In this document: positions 33,907 to 46,038 of the stretch, in pieces
Layout of the letters: each line of letters starts with the position of its first letter
How positions within the stretch are numbered: position 1 is the first letter of the stretch
Assembly: GCA_034509755.1 (NCBI GenBank)
Contig: CM067551.1
Coordinates: forward strand, 12,334,501 to 12,398,500
Source of the DNA: Anisodus tanguticus
Taxonomy: Eukaryota; Streptophyta; Magnoliopsida; Solanales; Solanaceae
Reading direction: 5' to 3'
Length of the DNA: 64,000 nucleotides
The notes under the pieces: generated by a model
What the model was told of the DNA's origin: nothing
The model's input: the letters and a program-made list of their open reading frames with translations, nothing else
Databases searched by the model: none
Program-made: the position numbers and the translations under genes

Positions 33907-36900
33907 GAAACATTCGTCCTCGAATGTCGATACGACATTTCTAACCTTTGACACCATACAAAAAGAATACACAAATTGTTATTCCAATTCATCAAAAACA
34001 AGGGGTACGACATTCAGGGATTAATTCAGACTATCTTTTAAACTGTGAGGCGGTACATATCAATTTATAACTACTTCTAAAGAAATAGACTCAAGTTTCA
34101 TATGTGAACCAAAATAAACACATGGTGACTACATTCTTTAAATTCAAACAATAGGTAAAGGAGGTAGAAGGTCCTAAAATCAAATTTTAGAGTTCTATAC
34201 GCAACATAGTTATTTAAAACTATTCACACACCAATACAATTAGTCATGTAGCTATTTTATACTATTGCAGTTGATTCTTTTGTTGCACTGGTTTTGGGCT
34301 AGAGTGCAGCAACACAGCTGTTGATTTTTCACTCTGCCCTTGCCCAGAATTTACAGCCCCAGCTGCCTCAAAATAAAGGCAGCAACATTTGTTTGTGCAG
34401 GGTAAAATTTCACAAAAATACAGCAGTGATTACAGTAGCAAATAACAGCAAAACATCAGCCAAATAGTAGTCAACTGGTAGTCAAAACAGCAGCTAAATA
34501 ACATCAGAAAATGAGCTCAAATAACAGTCCAAACACCAGCCAGAACAACAGCTAATAACATCAGAAAATGAGCTCAAATAACAGTCCAAACACCAGCCAA
34601 AACAACAGCTAATAACAGCAGGAAAATGAGCTCAAATAACAGTCCAAACACTAGCCAGAAATGACCTTAAACAACAACCAAACAGCAGGTAAACATGGTA
34701 CATAACTGCATCAGAAAATAACCATTATGCAACTAATGGAACACAGCCATTAGTAACCAGAAACTGGAATTACAGACAGCAGTGATTTCAGTTGAAAATA
34801 ACAGCAAATTAGCAGCCCAACAACAGCCTTAAAGCATAACCAAACAGCCCTAACAATAACTATATAAATGAGGCAGAATATGCAGCAATGACTTGCACTA
34901 AAGCACAGCAGATCGGTAACTTTTTCAGCACCACAAAACAGTCCTATAGGGCTCTATGTGTAGCAAATATAACAACTACACATAACCACAAGTTACCTCA
35001 AAAGCCCAACAGCCCTTCCCAATTTTTTTCCAAGTCCAGGGCATCAGGACAACAGGTAGCAGCAATCGGTAAACAAGCAGCAACTATAACTAAGAATCCA
35101 GTATTTTAAGAGCCACACCAGTCTTAACAATGAATAAGATAACTAAGAGAGCACCACATGTTTGAAAACAGGACCTTTCAGACTGAAAAAGGCAGCAACA
35201 TCTGTGCCAACTGAAGCAATAATATATGTTTAAAGTGTAACAAGGACAGTAGTAGCAGTTACCAAGAACAGCAGCTAACCAGCAGTAACAGGTGACATCA
35301 ACCACAACCATAATAGCATCAAGCATGGTAGCTAAATGCCTCATTATCTTGACTGGTTTCCTGACAACCAGTCTAAACATGCATGATATTTCACTTCTCA
35401 TACAGTCATACATCCTTGAACAAGACAAATAATATTATAGGCAAGCAAATGCAATCAAGGCATAGAAATGGACTAAGCAACCTTTGCACATTTTCTTACC
35501 TATAACATGTCTTTAATTAGAACCCTAACATGAGAGGTCATATTTTAAAACAAGAAGGGTTGAAACTCATCTTGGAGGTTAAAGTCTACATATAACTGGA
35601 ACAACTTTAAATTAACAACACTTTAGTCATGAAGTTACCTAACACTGCATGTGTACAAGTCTAAAATTCGCACATTATGCTTTGTTTTAACTACACATGT
35701 TAACTTTAAACCACCACAACACCTTCATCCATATATATTCACTTAGGTCAGTTTTATCTAATTAGGCAGGCTCCCAAACTGTCATATTACCACTACTTTA
35801 GCATAAACAGTCTGCATATCCAGGGGTCAAAACAGATACATTAAGAGACTGCATACCAACAGTCCACAGAAGAAAAATACAGGATCCAGGGGAACTTTCT
35901 GAATCATCTCTTCAAGACTAGCATGCGGAAATTATCCTAAGCCTATCATTTTAACTTGTTGGGAACATATGTCAACTAGCATAGTGGTCCTAAGCTTTTA
36001 TTCCTAACTTACACATGCACTTAAACTAGGTGGATTGGTTTACACATTGGCAATGATCACATGGATACATGAATGGGTGCAGAAATACTCTTTTCTAGGT
36101 ATTCATAACATAACTTCAAAGTTCAAATTTCACATAAAGTTCAAGTTACAAGAACATAGATACAACAAGTACATACCTAAGAAAACAACTTAGGAACTAA
36201 ACTTCCCTTTGGACATACCACAACCTCTTGGGTTAGTGTTAAGCTTGTAAGGTCCAGCAATAAACTAAAATAAGTCCTTTGGTTTTTTAAAAAATTCCAG
36301 TTTATATCCCAGTATGCATCCATAGAAGTAACAAGATGTTAATAGCACAGACAGGACATCATGTAGTCATAATTGAAGCTAAACATGTCATTGGAGACCA
36401 CATGTAGGCTACATCATTTCAAATTATCGGATACAACATGGAAAAACCAAAAACAGTAAGCCGACATATTCTCTAAGCTTATACTCAACCAGGGTTACTA
36501 TTGTAATTATATGAAAAATGTAATAGAAGTCACATCGGTCTTTTTACTATAACCAATAAGTTATAGGTTACTCCTAACTTTAGGTTAGATTTCTATCAAG
36601 TCAGAATTGTCTTTAACAACACTAATCACTCCCAGATCGATCCAAACAAGGTTATTATTGCTTAACTTATACATACAATAGTTTAAAAGTCATTTCATGA
36701 TTCAACTAAAATTACACCAGACTATACAACAACCTTATCCATCAACATGCAAAATCCACATATTCCTTTTGATTAATCCAAACATATAACCATTTATTTA
36801 GGCATGCTTAGTCACATCTTCTAACATACCCCCAAATCAGTAAAGCAGGCTCGGAATTTAGGTAATATTCATAATTCACAATCATCACATAGGCTACCCT

Positions 36901-38737
36901 TTATCAATTCCCATCATAATTAACATCACATAACCTCAACCATATCAACACACTTAACTCATTCTCTTCTAGTTTTAAATTATCATATCAGACGATATAA
37001 GACAAGTTTTGTTAAATAGGACAACTAATCTTGTTCTTAATTAGTGGCGCTTGTTTTAGGTAGATGATATGACCAAACGACTTACAGATAGCCACACGAG
37101 TTTCCAAAATAATATATTGGTCATCACATTAGTTTAAATAACCCATACATGCTAACCCAACTTCAATCCAACCTGCCAATCCATGTCATGCTAACCTCAT
37201 CGCTACTCACTTAATAACTTAATCAAATCGACAGAGGCAAGGGAATGCACCTGGTTGAGGAACTACTCAGATATTCATTTTTCATTCATCTTTTTTTTTT
37301 CCAACATGTGATTTAGATACCTATCAAAACTCAAATGATCTTATTTTATCTACCAAATTTACATGAAAGGAGAATGGGGTAGACACACTGCAGTAGCAGA
37401 CATGGGAATATGTGGACTTAACAGTTTAATTTAATCAACACATAGATACAAAACATGGGCATATACAATCAAACCAAACTGGATGCAGAGTTATGCACAT
37501 AAGGAAGGGACAAGGTTATTTTAAATAGTTATGTCCAGATGGGTATTAGACCACCTAAGACTATTGGGACCTACCAAGGATAGGTATGACTCTTTAACCA
37601 GTAAAACATACACCAAATAGGCTCCTAAGCTATCCTTCAGATCACGACAGCACTTAAACAAGACACATATCCATTTCAAAGTCATTAGGTGATCCTATCA
37701 TAATTATAACAACATTCTTATGCTAAATCTTAGTTCCCTTATTATAGGCAGATGAATAAATAAATAAAAAAAACATTAAGCCCTTCAATCATTTAAACGG
37801 GTCATACAAGGTCAAATAACCCTTAAACTTCACAAGACAACCACTTAACACACAAATAATCGTCACACAATACTCTAACAGTGTTTTCATCAACTGACCA
37901 TGCTAGACATTAATAGAGTAGTCACAAGTAGTACAATATTCACATATATTTCATAATGCTTGGCATAATATACTCAAGGTTTAATAGTTAACTAAATAAG
38001 TAAACCGTTTATTGCAGCAGCGACTCATTCCTGGAAGTATGTAAATACTCGCTTTTCCACCCCCCTTAAGCAACTATTGACAACATGTTTAGCATACGAG
38101 TCTATTCCCTATTTAAGAGATAAAACGCAGGCTTGGGTTATTAGAACATTTTGCATTCTACACTATGATACGCAAAGACAATTACGGGGGATATTTTAAT
38201 CAAACATAAAACATATCTAGACAAGTCTAATTAACTGTTTAGGGGTAGTCCCACTGAGCAAAATTGGCGAAGATAGGTCCTAACACAAGTGATTTATACT
38301 CAACCCATATACTGTACAGGGACATTAACAGACCACCCTAAGAAGTATGACCAAGACAGAATACATTTATACATAACATAGATAGCATAACTCATAAGAA
38401 AAGCTGGAACACATCAACTTAAACAGGGTAACATTACAACATGTAGAGGACCATCTACTCCTAAGCCCCATCCACAAGTAGGACAACCCGTTAACGACTA
38501 TCACATACCTGCTGAACTAATTTTAAGGACTTATCCAGACAACTTGCTCCAGAGACAACAAACCGTATATGTACAACAGTAGCGACTCCAGTTTTTGGCA
38601 TATCTCATATTCCTTTTCATATAAACATAAGCATATCAAGGAGTCGTCACAACTAATAGACTTCACACATACAATGTACTATAACCCAGATCAAACATAA
38701 AATATTTTACTCAAGAAGGCCTTGTATATCTAAGGTC
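33907..38737 (-). other. Non-coding interior of LARD-like element
   Basis: Nearly five kilobases without a convincing coding frame on either strand. The right-hand half is AT-rich, and 34290-35300 is rich in CAGCA/AACAGC words. No integrase, RT, RNase H or protease motifs were found. I see no nested element inside it. Confidence 0.7.
34501..34660. repeat. Three 57-base tandem repeats in LARD interior
   Basis: ACATCAGAAAATGAGCTC recurs at 34501 and 34558, with a variant at about 34615; each is followed by AAATAACAGTCCAAACAC. The third copy is truncated. Confidence 0.92.
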
Positions 38738-38881
38738 TCAATGATTATCTAATATTCTAAGAGTCTCAAATATTCCATGTCCCAAACTTACATTATTTCT
38801 TCCCGTATACGAGTAAGGTAGGTTCTCATAACCTCGAATTCGTATTGCCCTTCTAGCGGTTGTCGCTTTCTTTGGAGGCAT
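38738..38881 (-). pseudogene. Vestigial gag N-terminus in LARD-like element
   Basis: A 47-codon frame on the minus strand starts MPPKKATTARRAIRIRG, the kind of basic beginning found in gag proteins of Del/Tekay-type chromoviruses. It is about 190 bases from the primer-binding site, where gag should begin, and stops soon after at 38738. The rest of gag is absent. Known LARDs often keep gag-leader sequence needed for packaging; retention for that reason is inference. Confidence 0.6.
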
Positions 38882-39069
38882 AGTTGTAACACATTAATAC
38901 GTCAGAGAGGGAATAACCTAATAACATAGCTCTATCGCACGATCTTAGAGTAAGAAGAATAGAAACCAATCCTAAATGTCGGCAGCCTCCTGCGTATAAG
39001 TATGGTGCACAACATACCCATACGCAAGACTCTACTAGACACGGTCTGTAGACATTCCGAGGACTAACT

Positions 39070-39081
39070 GCTCTGATACCA
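39070..39081 (-). other. Primer-binding site of LARD-like element
   Basis: The complement reads TGGTATCAGAGC, pairing with the 3' end of initiator Met-tRNA, four bases from the LTR end at 39086. It fixes the minus orientation. Confidence 0.93.
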
Positions 39082-39085
39082 CTTT

Positions 39086-41554
39086 TGTCACGACCCGACC
39101 CGACGGGCCGCGACTAACCGCCCTAATGACGTCATTATACCAACCTGTCACACATAATCCAACTAACCCTCAATGAGTCTGAAATCCGGCAGCATAACGT
39201 CGCAATAACAACATATGCCAGGGTAGGCAAGCCGACAAGGCTGCCTTTACCCCCGAATGCACCTGTCTCTTGAGGAGTCACAACTAGCCAACACAGTATA
39301 ACAGACAAGCCGACAAGGCTGTCAACAGATACTAACGTATATACATGGAAACACCCCAACACAGAATACAATGGCATGACTGGCCGAAACAGAGTCATAA
39401 CCCTTACATAAGTACAACCCACCACCGTCTACAGACCTCTATAAGAAGAATAACGACATATGACGGGACAGGGCCCCGTCGTGCCCCTAAATACAAACAG
39501 AAGTCTAAAAGAGGTTCGGTACCAAAATGACAAAGCCCTGGATCAAAGGAGCTTTCCAACCTGCTGAGTAGGAACCTAGGCCTGAGGTTCACCAAACTGA
39601 AAACATGTACCGGTGGGCATGAAACGCAGCCCCCCCGAGGAAAGGGGGGTCAGTACGAAATAATGTACTGAGCATGTAAAACATGAAGCTGTAAAAGAGA
39701 TCATAAGTAGCCAACAGAAACAGGAGATCAGTATAAAAATCAGGATCCAAATTCAACTATGCCATAAGCCATAAAAGTCAGCTGTGCCTTATAAAAATGA
39801 GTGTCAAGTCAGGAAAACATGTATGCCTGTCCATATACATATATATACCTGTAACGTAACCCGGCCCACTAATATGGAACTCGGTGGAATTATATCATAA
39901 CCCGGCCCATGCTGGGACTCGGTACAGTCATATCTCATCTATGGATCCATCCTACGTAACCCGGCCCTCTAGTGAGGGTCTCGGTGAACAATGCAAGGCT
40001 GTGCACGAGTCGTAACTCGGCCCGGGACTCGGTGAGGTGAAGTAGTAACACTTAGCACGAGTAGATATCATGAGTACTATGCAAGTAAAAATCATCATTT
40101 GACTCTCAATAAAATCATTACAATAATGTCATAATAAACTCTTTGCTTTGAAAAATCATAGGCACTTCTCATAACAATCCTCTTTAGGGATTAGACTATA
40201 TAAGAATTAAGTACGTCCGCCGTACTTTCATTAAAGCATGCCAAAAGAAAGGAGTAAGGGTTTCACATACCTCTTAGACGAATTAATCGACTCAATATTA
40301 GCGTACGCCTCGTTTTAGAACTTCAACCTTGTTGTCGAATTTATCTAAGTTCCGCGGTTCCCTGTAAGCTCTATGAATGATTATCTACATCATACGGGCG
40401 AATTACATCACAATCGTATCAACATATTAAGACAGATTCTTAGGGACATTCTAACGAACACCTTGAACGCGTAGAACCTATATTCCTTCTATATCGAAAT
40501 CTATGTAAGTAGTGAAACACCCAACTCTCTTAATCCTCCTTCTTATACTACTAAAATCTCCAAAACAGTACCACAATTTCACATCCAAGCCCAGTAACTC
40601 CCAATTACAGCAGTCCTAACGATACCCAACCCAAATTCACATTTTCGACAATCGTCTTTAGAACTAATAGCAAGAAATGACTTCAGAAAATTGTACAAAC
40701 TATTAAGAACAAGGAAGGTTACCTCATTAAACACATCGACGAGAATCGTTGGGAAACCCTTTTGCTCGACACAACTTCCGACGACTAGAAACAGACCCCA
40801 ACATCGATTCGCGCCAGAATCCGATTGTATTCAAGGTTTCTTGTTTAGCTTCTGAGTTTCTAAGCTCGTTCTTGGCTTCGATTCTACTGGAATCAAATCC
40901 CAGAACACCAAGAACTCTCCCTCGTTTGGGTTATATGGAAGCTCCCGAAAATCCCCAATTTTTGGTCGAAAATTTCAGAAAACCCATCAACTGAGCTTAC
41001 TCCTGTTGCTAGAAATGAATTTGATGGAGGAATTTGGTAGAGATGAAGAGAGCACATTGAAGGATTGATGGTGGAAGAGATGGAGTTGAAGAATTTGATT
41101 TTTTTTTTGGAGAAGAAGCCCTTATGGGCGTTGATATCGTCGACCGGTCGATTTGGGGCTTGGTTACCCCCAAATCGTTTATAAAATTACACTTACCAAC
41201 TCCCACTATAAATTGTCCCCTCCCTAATTAATTAATCCCACAATTAATTAATTATACCCACAATTAAATTTCCGGTCTCCAATTATTTAAATCCCGACGA
41301 TTACTAAAATCCTCTTATGTCAATATCATAATTCCCGTAATAAAAATACCAATCTATACTCTCTTCGGGGACACACAATTATTATTCAACTCCGTCGTCA
41401 CTCTTACTAAATCCCAAAATTATTTCGGGATCACGCCCTTTTATATACTAATCCTCTTATTAATATACACAAGTACAATGAAAAATTTCCCGGGTCCGGG
41501 TCTACTCACCTACGTTACGAGTTCAACCGCTACCCGAAAATACGGGGTGTTACA
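39086..41554 (-). repeat. LARD-like LTR (5' copy in element orientation)
   Basis: Starts TGTCACGACCC and ends GGTGTTACA on the + strand. Nearly identical to 31552-33893 but longer by three segments near 41093, 41290 and 41451. It is followed by CCTAG and the second half of GRX-2. Confidence 0.95.
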
Positions 41555-41559
41555 CCTAG

Positions 41560-41690
41560 GTTGTAATCCATGTGTTCCTGCTATTTTCATTGGTGGACAA
41601 TTTGTTGGGTCAGCTAAGGATGTTATTTCTCTTCATGTTGATGGCTCTCTTAAAGAAATGTTCATCAATGCCAAAGCTATATGGTTCTAA
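41560..41690 (+). pseudogene. GRX-2, second half
   Basis: Directly after the second CCTAG the glutaredoxin frame resumes at codon 51 (Gly) and runs 43 residues to TAA at 41688. It carries the cis-proline segment (CVPAIFIGG), a GS turn and the C-terminus AIWF, an ALWL-type ending. Joined conceptually with 31401-31551, the gene would give about 93 residues compared with about 102 for the family. On its own it has no promoter or start. AATAAA at 41703 is close behind the stop. Confidence 0.95.
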
Positions 41691-41790
41691 TTTTTATGCA
41701 AAAATAAACCTAGCTTTAGGCTCTTAGCCTACCAACTATTTTTCAAAAAAAAAATTCTTTTTCTTTCCTGTCTTGTTTCATATTGGGCCC

Positions 41791-42635
41791 TAGAGATGGC
41801 AGTGGATCCTGGACCCGGTCCAGATTCGGTGGATCCAGATTAGTTTTATAGGATATGGATCTTCAAAATTTGGACCCGGCGGATCCGGATCGGAACCGGA
41901 TCCGTTTCTGACGGATCGAATCTAGATATGGATCTTGTATTTTGAGATCCGTATCCGGTCCATATCCGACCCGTGGATCTATTTTTTATTAAATATATTC
42001 ATAACCTAGAATGTAATTTTATAAGTATTTTCTTAAAATTGCTAAGCACATCTTTGCAAGTTTAATTCTCAAAACAAGTTTAATTTATCCCCGTGTTAAC
42101 TCAAAAACCAAAAAATAAAGAGGTAACTTCGATAATAAAATTAATGTTATATTAGTGAATGACTAACATCTCCATAAACAAGTAGTTAAAGTATTCACTT
42201 CATTTGTGAAGATTCCAAGCACATGCAAGTTCTGCATTGTGGAAATACTAGTCAGCATTTTTCACAACTATTGTCATTGTCCAACATTTTCAATTAATAA
42301 CTCACAATCAAAATGAGACAACGATATGACCATTTCAAAATTGAAACACAGTAAATTGTTAGCTAAGTAAAAATTGTTTGTCAGTTCAAAAAAAAATTCT
42401 TAGCAAGGCAATTTTTTTTACATGTGGATCCAGATCCGATCCGTGGACCCAGTGGATCTGATGGATCCAGATTTGGATATGATTTTTATGGACCCGATGG
42501 ATCTGGATCCGGATCTGGATTCATTTATGAAAAACGGATCTAGATCCGGATCTGGATTCATTTATGAAAAACAGATCTGGATCTGGATCTGGATCTAGTA
42601 AGATCCGATCCAGATCCGATCCGTTGCCATCCTTA
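41791..42635. mobile_element. Non-autonomous hAT-type element, GGATC-rich
   Basis: Left end TAGAGATGGCAGTGGATCC and right end (complement TAAGGATGGCAACGGATC) are inverted copies. Flanks TTGGGCCC (41783-41790) and CTGGGCCC (42636-42643) match at 7 of 8 bases, an hAT-length duplication. Subterminal zones consist of short GGATCC/GGATCTGGATC repeats; the middle is AT-rich and non-coding. It lies 100 bases behind the GRX-2 stop, in the presumed 3' untranslated region. Confidence 0.88.
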
Positions 42636-42643
42636 CTGGGCCC

Positions 42644-43187
42644 GGACTGGGGGATGTAAATAAAGCCATATTTTTATGAAAATGGCTGCTAATACAAATC
42701 TTTCTGGAAGTTTAACATTCTGTCTCGGTGCTACATTAATTATGGTTCGGTTAATTTTATTATTACTAGTAAATATAAATGTCTATTTTAGTATTAGAAT
42801 TTCTTTTTTTCTTAAAAAAATCCAGCCCAACCCACTAACTAAAACTCGGCCCGACTCGATTAGTAAGCAGTGTTACCCTATCCGGGTAGGGCTGGAATGG
42901 ACACCCTTTTCTCTCCCCAAACTCGGCCCCTTAACTACGACCCAACCCATTTCCAAAACCCGCCCGATGTGGCTCATGTTTAAATGGCCCGACCAAGCCC
43001 ACTTAACAGGCTTAGTTGTGTTCCACCCTTCGAAATATAGAAATTAAATAGTGTTATCCGATAACTATGAGTAATTTATCTGATTTCCACTCAGCTTCAT
43101 TTTATTATATCAAACTCACTAAGCTATTTTTGTAATGAACAAGTTACCTAACTTTATCTAACTATCATGGAAAACCACTATATGATT
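42644..43187. other. Intergenic sequence
   Basis: No convincing gene. A 123-codon frame at 42676-43047 shows no family resemblance and runs through low-complexity CCCGAC/GGCCC-type sequence. Confidence 0.5.
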
Positions 43188-43604
43188 TTTTTGTATAGCT
43201 GGCCAGTGGGCCGGGCTCAGGTCTGGTGGGCCAGGTTTGGCGGGGTCGGGTTGGGGCAGGACGGGTGAAGGGGGCGGGATCGGGGCTGGGCGGGTCAGGC
43301 GGGATCAGGTTTGGCGGGACTTTCCGAACTCCCATCCCGATCCCGTCGGAATCGGGGCGGGGTCGGTTCGGGGGCGGGATCGGTATCGGGTTCCGGCGGG
43401 TTTTTTTTTAATAACATATGTATAAAAAAACCTCAATAAACAAGATAAGATAGTGTAATAAAAACATCCCAATGATGTTTTTGTGCCTCTTATATTATTT
43501 AATAGACATGATATTTTTGTAATACAAATACAATTTTCTGAATTGCAACTTTGTGGTGTTGTCCAAAAGTTGCAAATTACATAATAAAATTGCAATTAAA
43601 AAAA

Positions 43605-44444
43605 TTACATTCTCAGAAAAACCTGTTCTAATTGATTGATAATTTTCTGTGGTTCTTCGGTTGGAATTGGTATTTGTTGGTCAAATTGATCCACGTCGCT
43701 TCCACTACCTTCGGATAAGATTTCGTTGTAGTTTTCGTCTTCTTCTTCGTTGATCTCCGGTTGACCGCACCTTCTCCGCTCCGCTCGTATCCAATCTCTA
43801 AATAATACTGCAATTTTCAAGCTGTCTCCGGCTAATGAGTGTCTGTGGTCTCCTATTTGATATTTGCCGGTAGAAAAAGCGCTTTCAGACGCAGTTGATG
43901 ACGCTTGAATGTTCAAAACATCTCGGGCCATCATTGAAAGTGTCGGAAAGGTCTTCTCATTCCCCCTCCAGTATTTCAACAAGTCTTCATGTCCATCTTC
44001 ATTGATAACTTCTTGGTACGGTACAGAACCCTGCAAAACAAAAATATCAAACTCGCTAATTTGGTTAGTAGCGGTACGGCCGCACATTCTATTTCTGAGG
44101 CTTTCAATACTAGCCGCAGAAACAACATGTCTTTTGTGAGGTTGTGTTGAAGATGAAGAAGATGGTATGGAAGCCGGTAGGTTACTAGCACTTTCTTGTT
44201 GGTAAAACCTATATATTGTTTTGCATTGGTCTTCTACGCTAGACAACACTTCTTCTTTAGTTTGTTCAATAGGTGGTGGGTGATTTAGATTTTTTGGACT
44301 TGGAGGTGGTAGTACTTCTATACAATCGTAAATAGTTTCAATAAGTGATTTAGTATCGTCTATTTTAATAGTCGGATTTAATACAACACCAATAATATAA
44401 ATAGTGGGAATAAAAATAAAATATTTTTTTATTTTGATAAACAT
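43605..44444 (-). pseudogene. hAT-1 transposase C-terminal part
   Basis: A frame of 279 codons on the minus strand with the hAT dimerisation domain: LLKYWRGNEKTFPTLSMMARDVLNIQASS, then ASESAFSTGKY and FRDWI segments. This region drives oligomer formation in hAT transposases. A long acidic tail with EEEDENYNE follows to the stop at 43605. The apparent ATG at 44444 lies inside the former gene and is not the true start. Confidence 0.9.
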
Positions 44445-44847
44445 TTTTTAATAGCTGCCATATAAGCTGTGTTTTCCATATATTCACTAAGTAATAAAAA
44501 TATTAGAGTTATATAAAACAACATAGTTGAAATAGTAGGATAATATATACCGGAAAATTCTTTTGTTGCTAGAAAAAATTTCTCTAAAAATACAATAAGT
44601 TCGGAAATTTTTACCCAATCACTAACTACAATCATATTAGTTGAATTTTGATTATGAGAGTTAAAAAAATAAAGTTATAGGTTTTCTATAGTCATAAGCA
44701 ACAAGTAGTTGCTCGTATAAAGAATTCCACCTAGTGGATACTTCTTCTGAAATTTTCTATAAGGTAGTCCACAATCGTGACAAGTTTTTTTTTATATTCT
44801 TTTCTTCGTTGTACTCTATTACTTTTAAAAATAAAGTTTATAGCAAA
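44429..44847 (-). pseudogene. hAT-1 transposase central part, frameshifted
   Basis: A 68-codon minus-strand frame at 44429-44635 carries the hAT-type stretch LIVFLEKFFLATKEFSG-IYYPT. Sequence to 44847 shows further pieces (WNSLYEQL near 44720) in other frames. Several frame changes lie between the N- and C-terminal parts, and a sizeable piece of the catalytic core is reduced. Confidence 0.75.
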
Positions 44848-46038
44848 TTATATTTTACTAAGAATGTCTTGAAAAAGTGATAGACCATCCTTTACAATTA
44901 AGTTATATATATAGCACACACATTTTATATGAAAATGATCTGGAAAAGATGGAGTCAAACGATTTTTTAAAATTGTAATAGCGTAATTGTTAGAAGAAGT
45001 GTTATCTAATGTAATAGTCATAATTTTATCGGTTATTCCATAATAATGGCACACTTGATAAATATTTTCTGCAATAAAAGTACCAGTGTGCCTATCATCT
45101 ATATATCTATACGCTAAGATACGTTTTTGTATAGACCATTTATAATCTATCCAATGACAAGTTACTGTCAAATAATCATGGCCGTTAGTACTACGACCTA
45201 TATCAGACGTGATAGATACTTTGTCATTAAAATGATATAATGAATAACGTAAATATTGTTGATATTCATGTGCAAATTTAAATACATCTCTCTTAACAGT
45301 TGATCTAGGAAAACCGTTAAAAGCAGGATTATATATATCTCTAATGTAATGAATAAAATCGGGAGATGAAGGAAATGAAAAAGGCAAACCCTCCACAACA
45401 ACTAATTTTGATATTGCTTCCCTATCTCTATGTTTATTATATTTAGGGCCTACAATTCCCCCCGTCATAGGGTTAATTTGACCATGTACTTGGTTCGGGA
45501 CAATATCAGTATGTAAACCTTGTCCCGATGGAGCGAGCGTTTGTTCACCCGATTTTGAAGCCTGGTATTGGGCATACCTAGCTGGATGAGCACTTACTAC
45601 GTGTCTAATTAAACCCCCCATCCCACCGTGACCTTTTCCAGTTTTAAATTTTAAAACATTTTTACAAATTTTACATCTATCTACTTGATTCTCTACGTCC
45701 CTATAAAAAAATATCCATGCATCTGGTTTTAATGGTCGTTTTGCTGGACCTCGTCTCATACTAGGGGGAATAAGAAGCATTTCAGTTGAAGGTGCACTAG
45801 TGGGTGTGTTGTCATCAACATTAGTGGGTGTATCATCTAGATCATCGTCTAAATTAAAGTCTTCTTGAGTTCCAGAAAATAGCTCCTCGTCTAAATCTAA
45901 TGGTATTGTAGGAAAATGTTTAGTATCAACAAAATCATTCTGTGTAGGAATAGGATGACTAGAAGAAGTACCCTTGCCCTGGTTGCCCCTACTAGAAGAA
46001 ACACCATTACCCTTAAACATACCTCTTAATCCTTTCAT
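44848..46038 (-). pseudogene. hAT-1 transposase N-terminal part with BED zinc finger
   Basis: 396 codons from ATG 46038. A low-complexity N-terminus (residues 1-100) precedes a BED zinc finger with Cys122, Cys125, His145 and His151, the DNA-binding module of hAT transposases. The start of the RNase H-like catalytic domain follows (PFSFPSSPDFIHYIRDIYNP; TSDIGRSTNGHDYLTVTCHWID; ILAYRYIDDRHTG; TLDNTSSN), resembling plant DAYSLEEPER/RICESLEEPER-class proteins. The frame stops at 44848 at a stop codon within the core. With the C-terminal pieces it makes up one broken transposase gene. Confidence 0.92.

Larger units (their letters stand above)
31552..41554 (-). mobile_element. LARD-like gypsy-type element inside GRX-2
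   Basis: 10,003 bases bounded by LTRs of 2342 and 2469 bases (31552-33893, 39086-41554) with a perfect CCTAG duplication (31547-31551, 41555-41559). Orientation is minus: the Met-tRNA primer-binding site (complement of 39070-39081) adjoins the right LTR, and the polypurine tract (complement of 33894-33906) adjoins the left LTR. LTRs begin TGTAACACCCC and end GTGACA. The 5.2-kb interior has no pol domain in any frame, only a short gag-like start at 38881. This fits a large retrotransposon derivative that would need proteins from an autonomous gypsy relative. About 30 LTR substitutions by eye indicate a rather young insertion. Confidence 0.95.

Noticed and set aside
34888..35428. Two frames (73 and 112 codons) in the LARD interior
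   Set aside because: Low-complexity sequence rich in CAGCA words; no domain and no support from the second strand.
42676..43047. 123-codon frame between two hAT-type elements
   Set aside because: Runs through low-complexity sequence, has no family resemblance and begins in AT-rich intergenic DNA.
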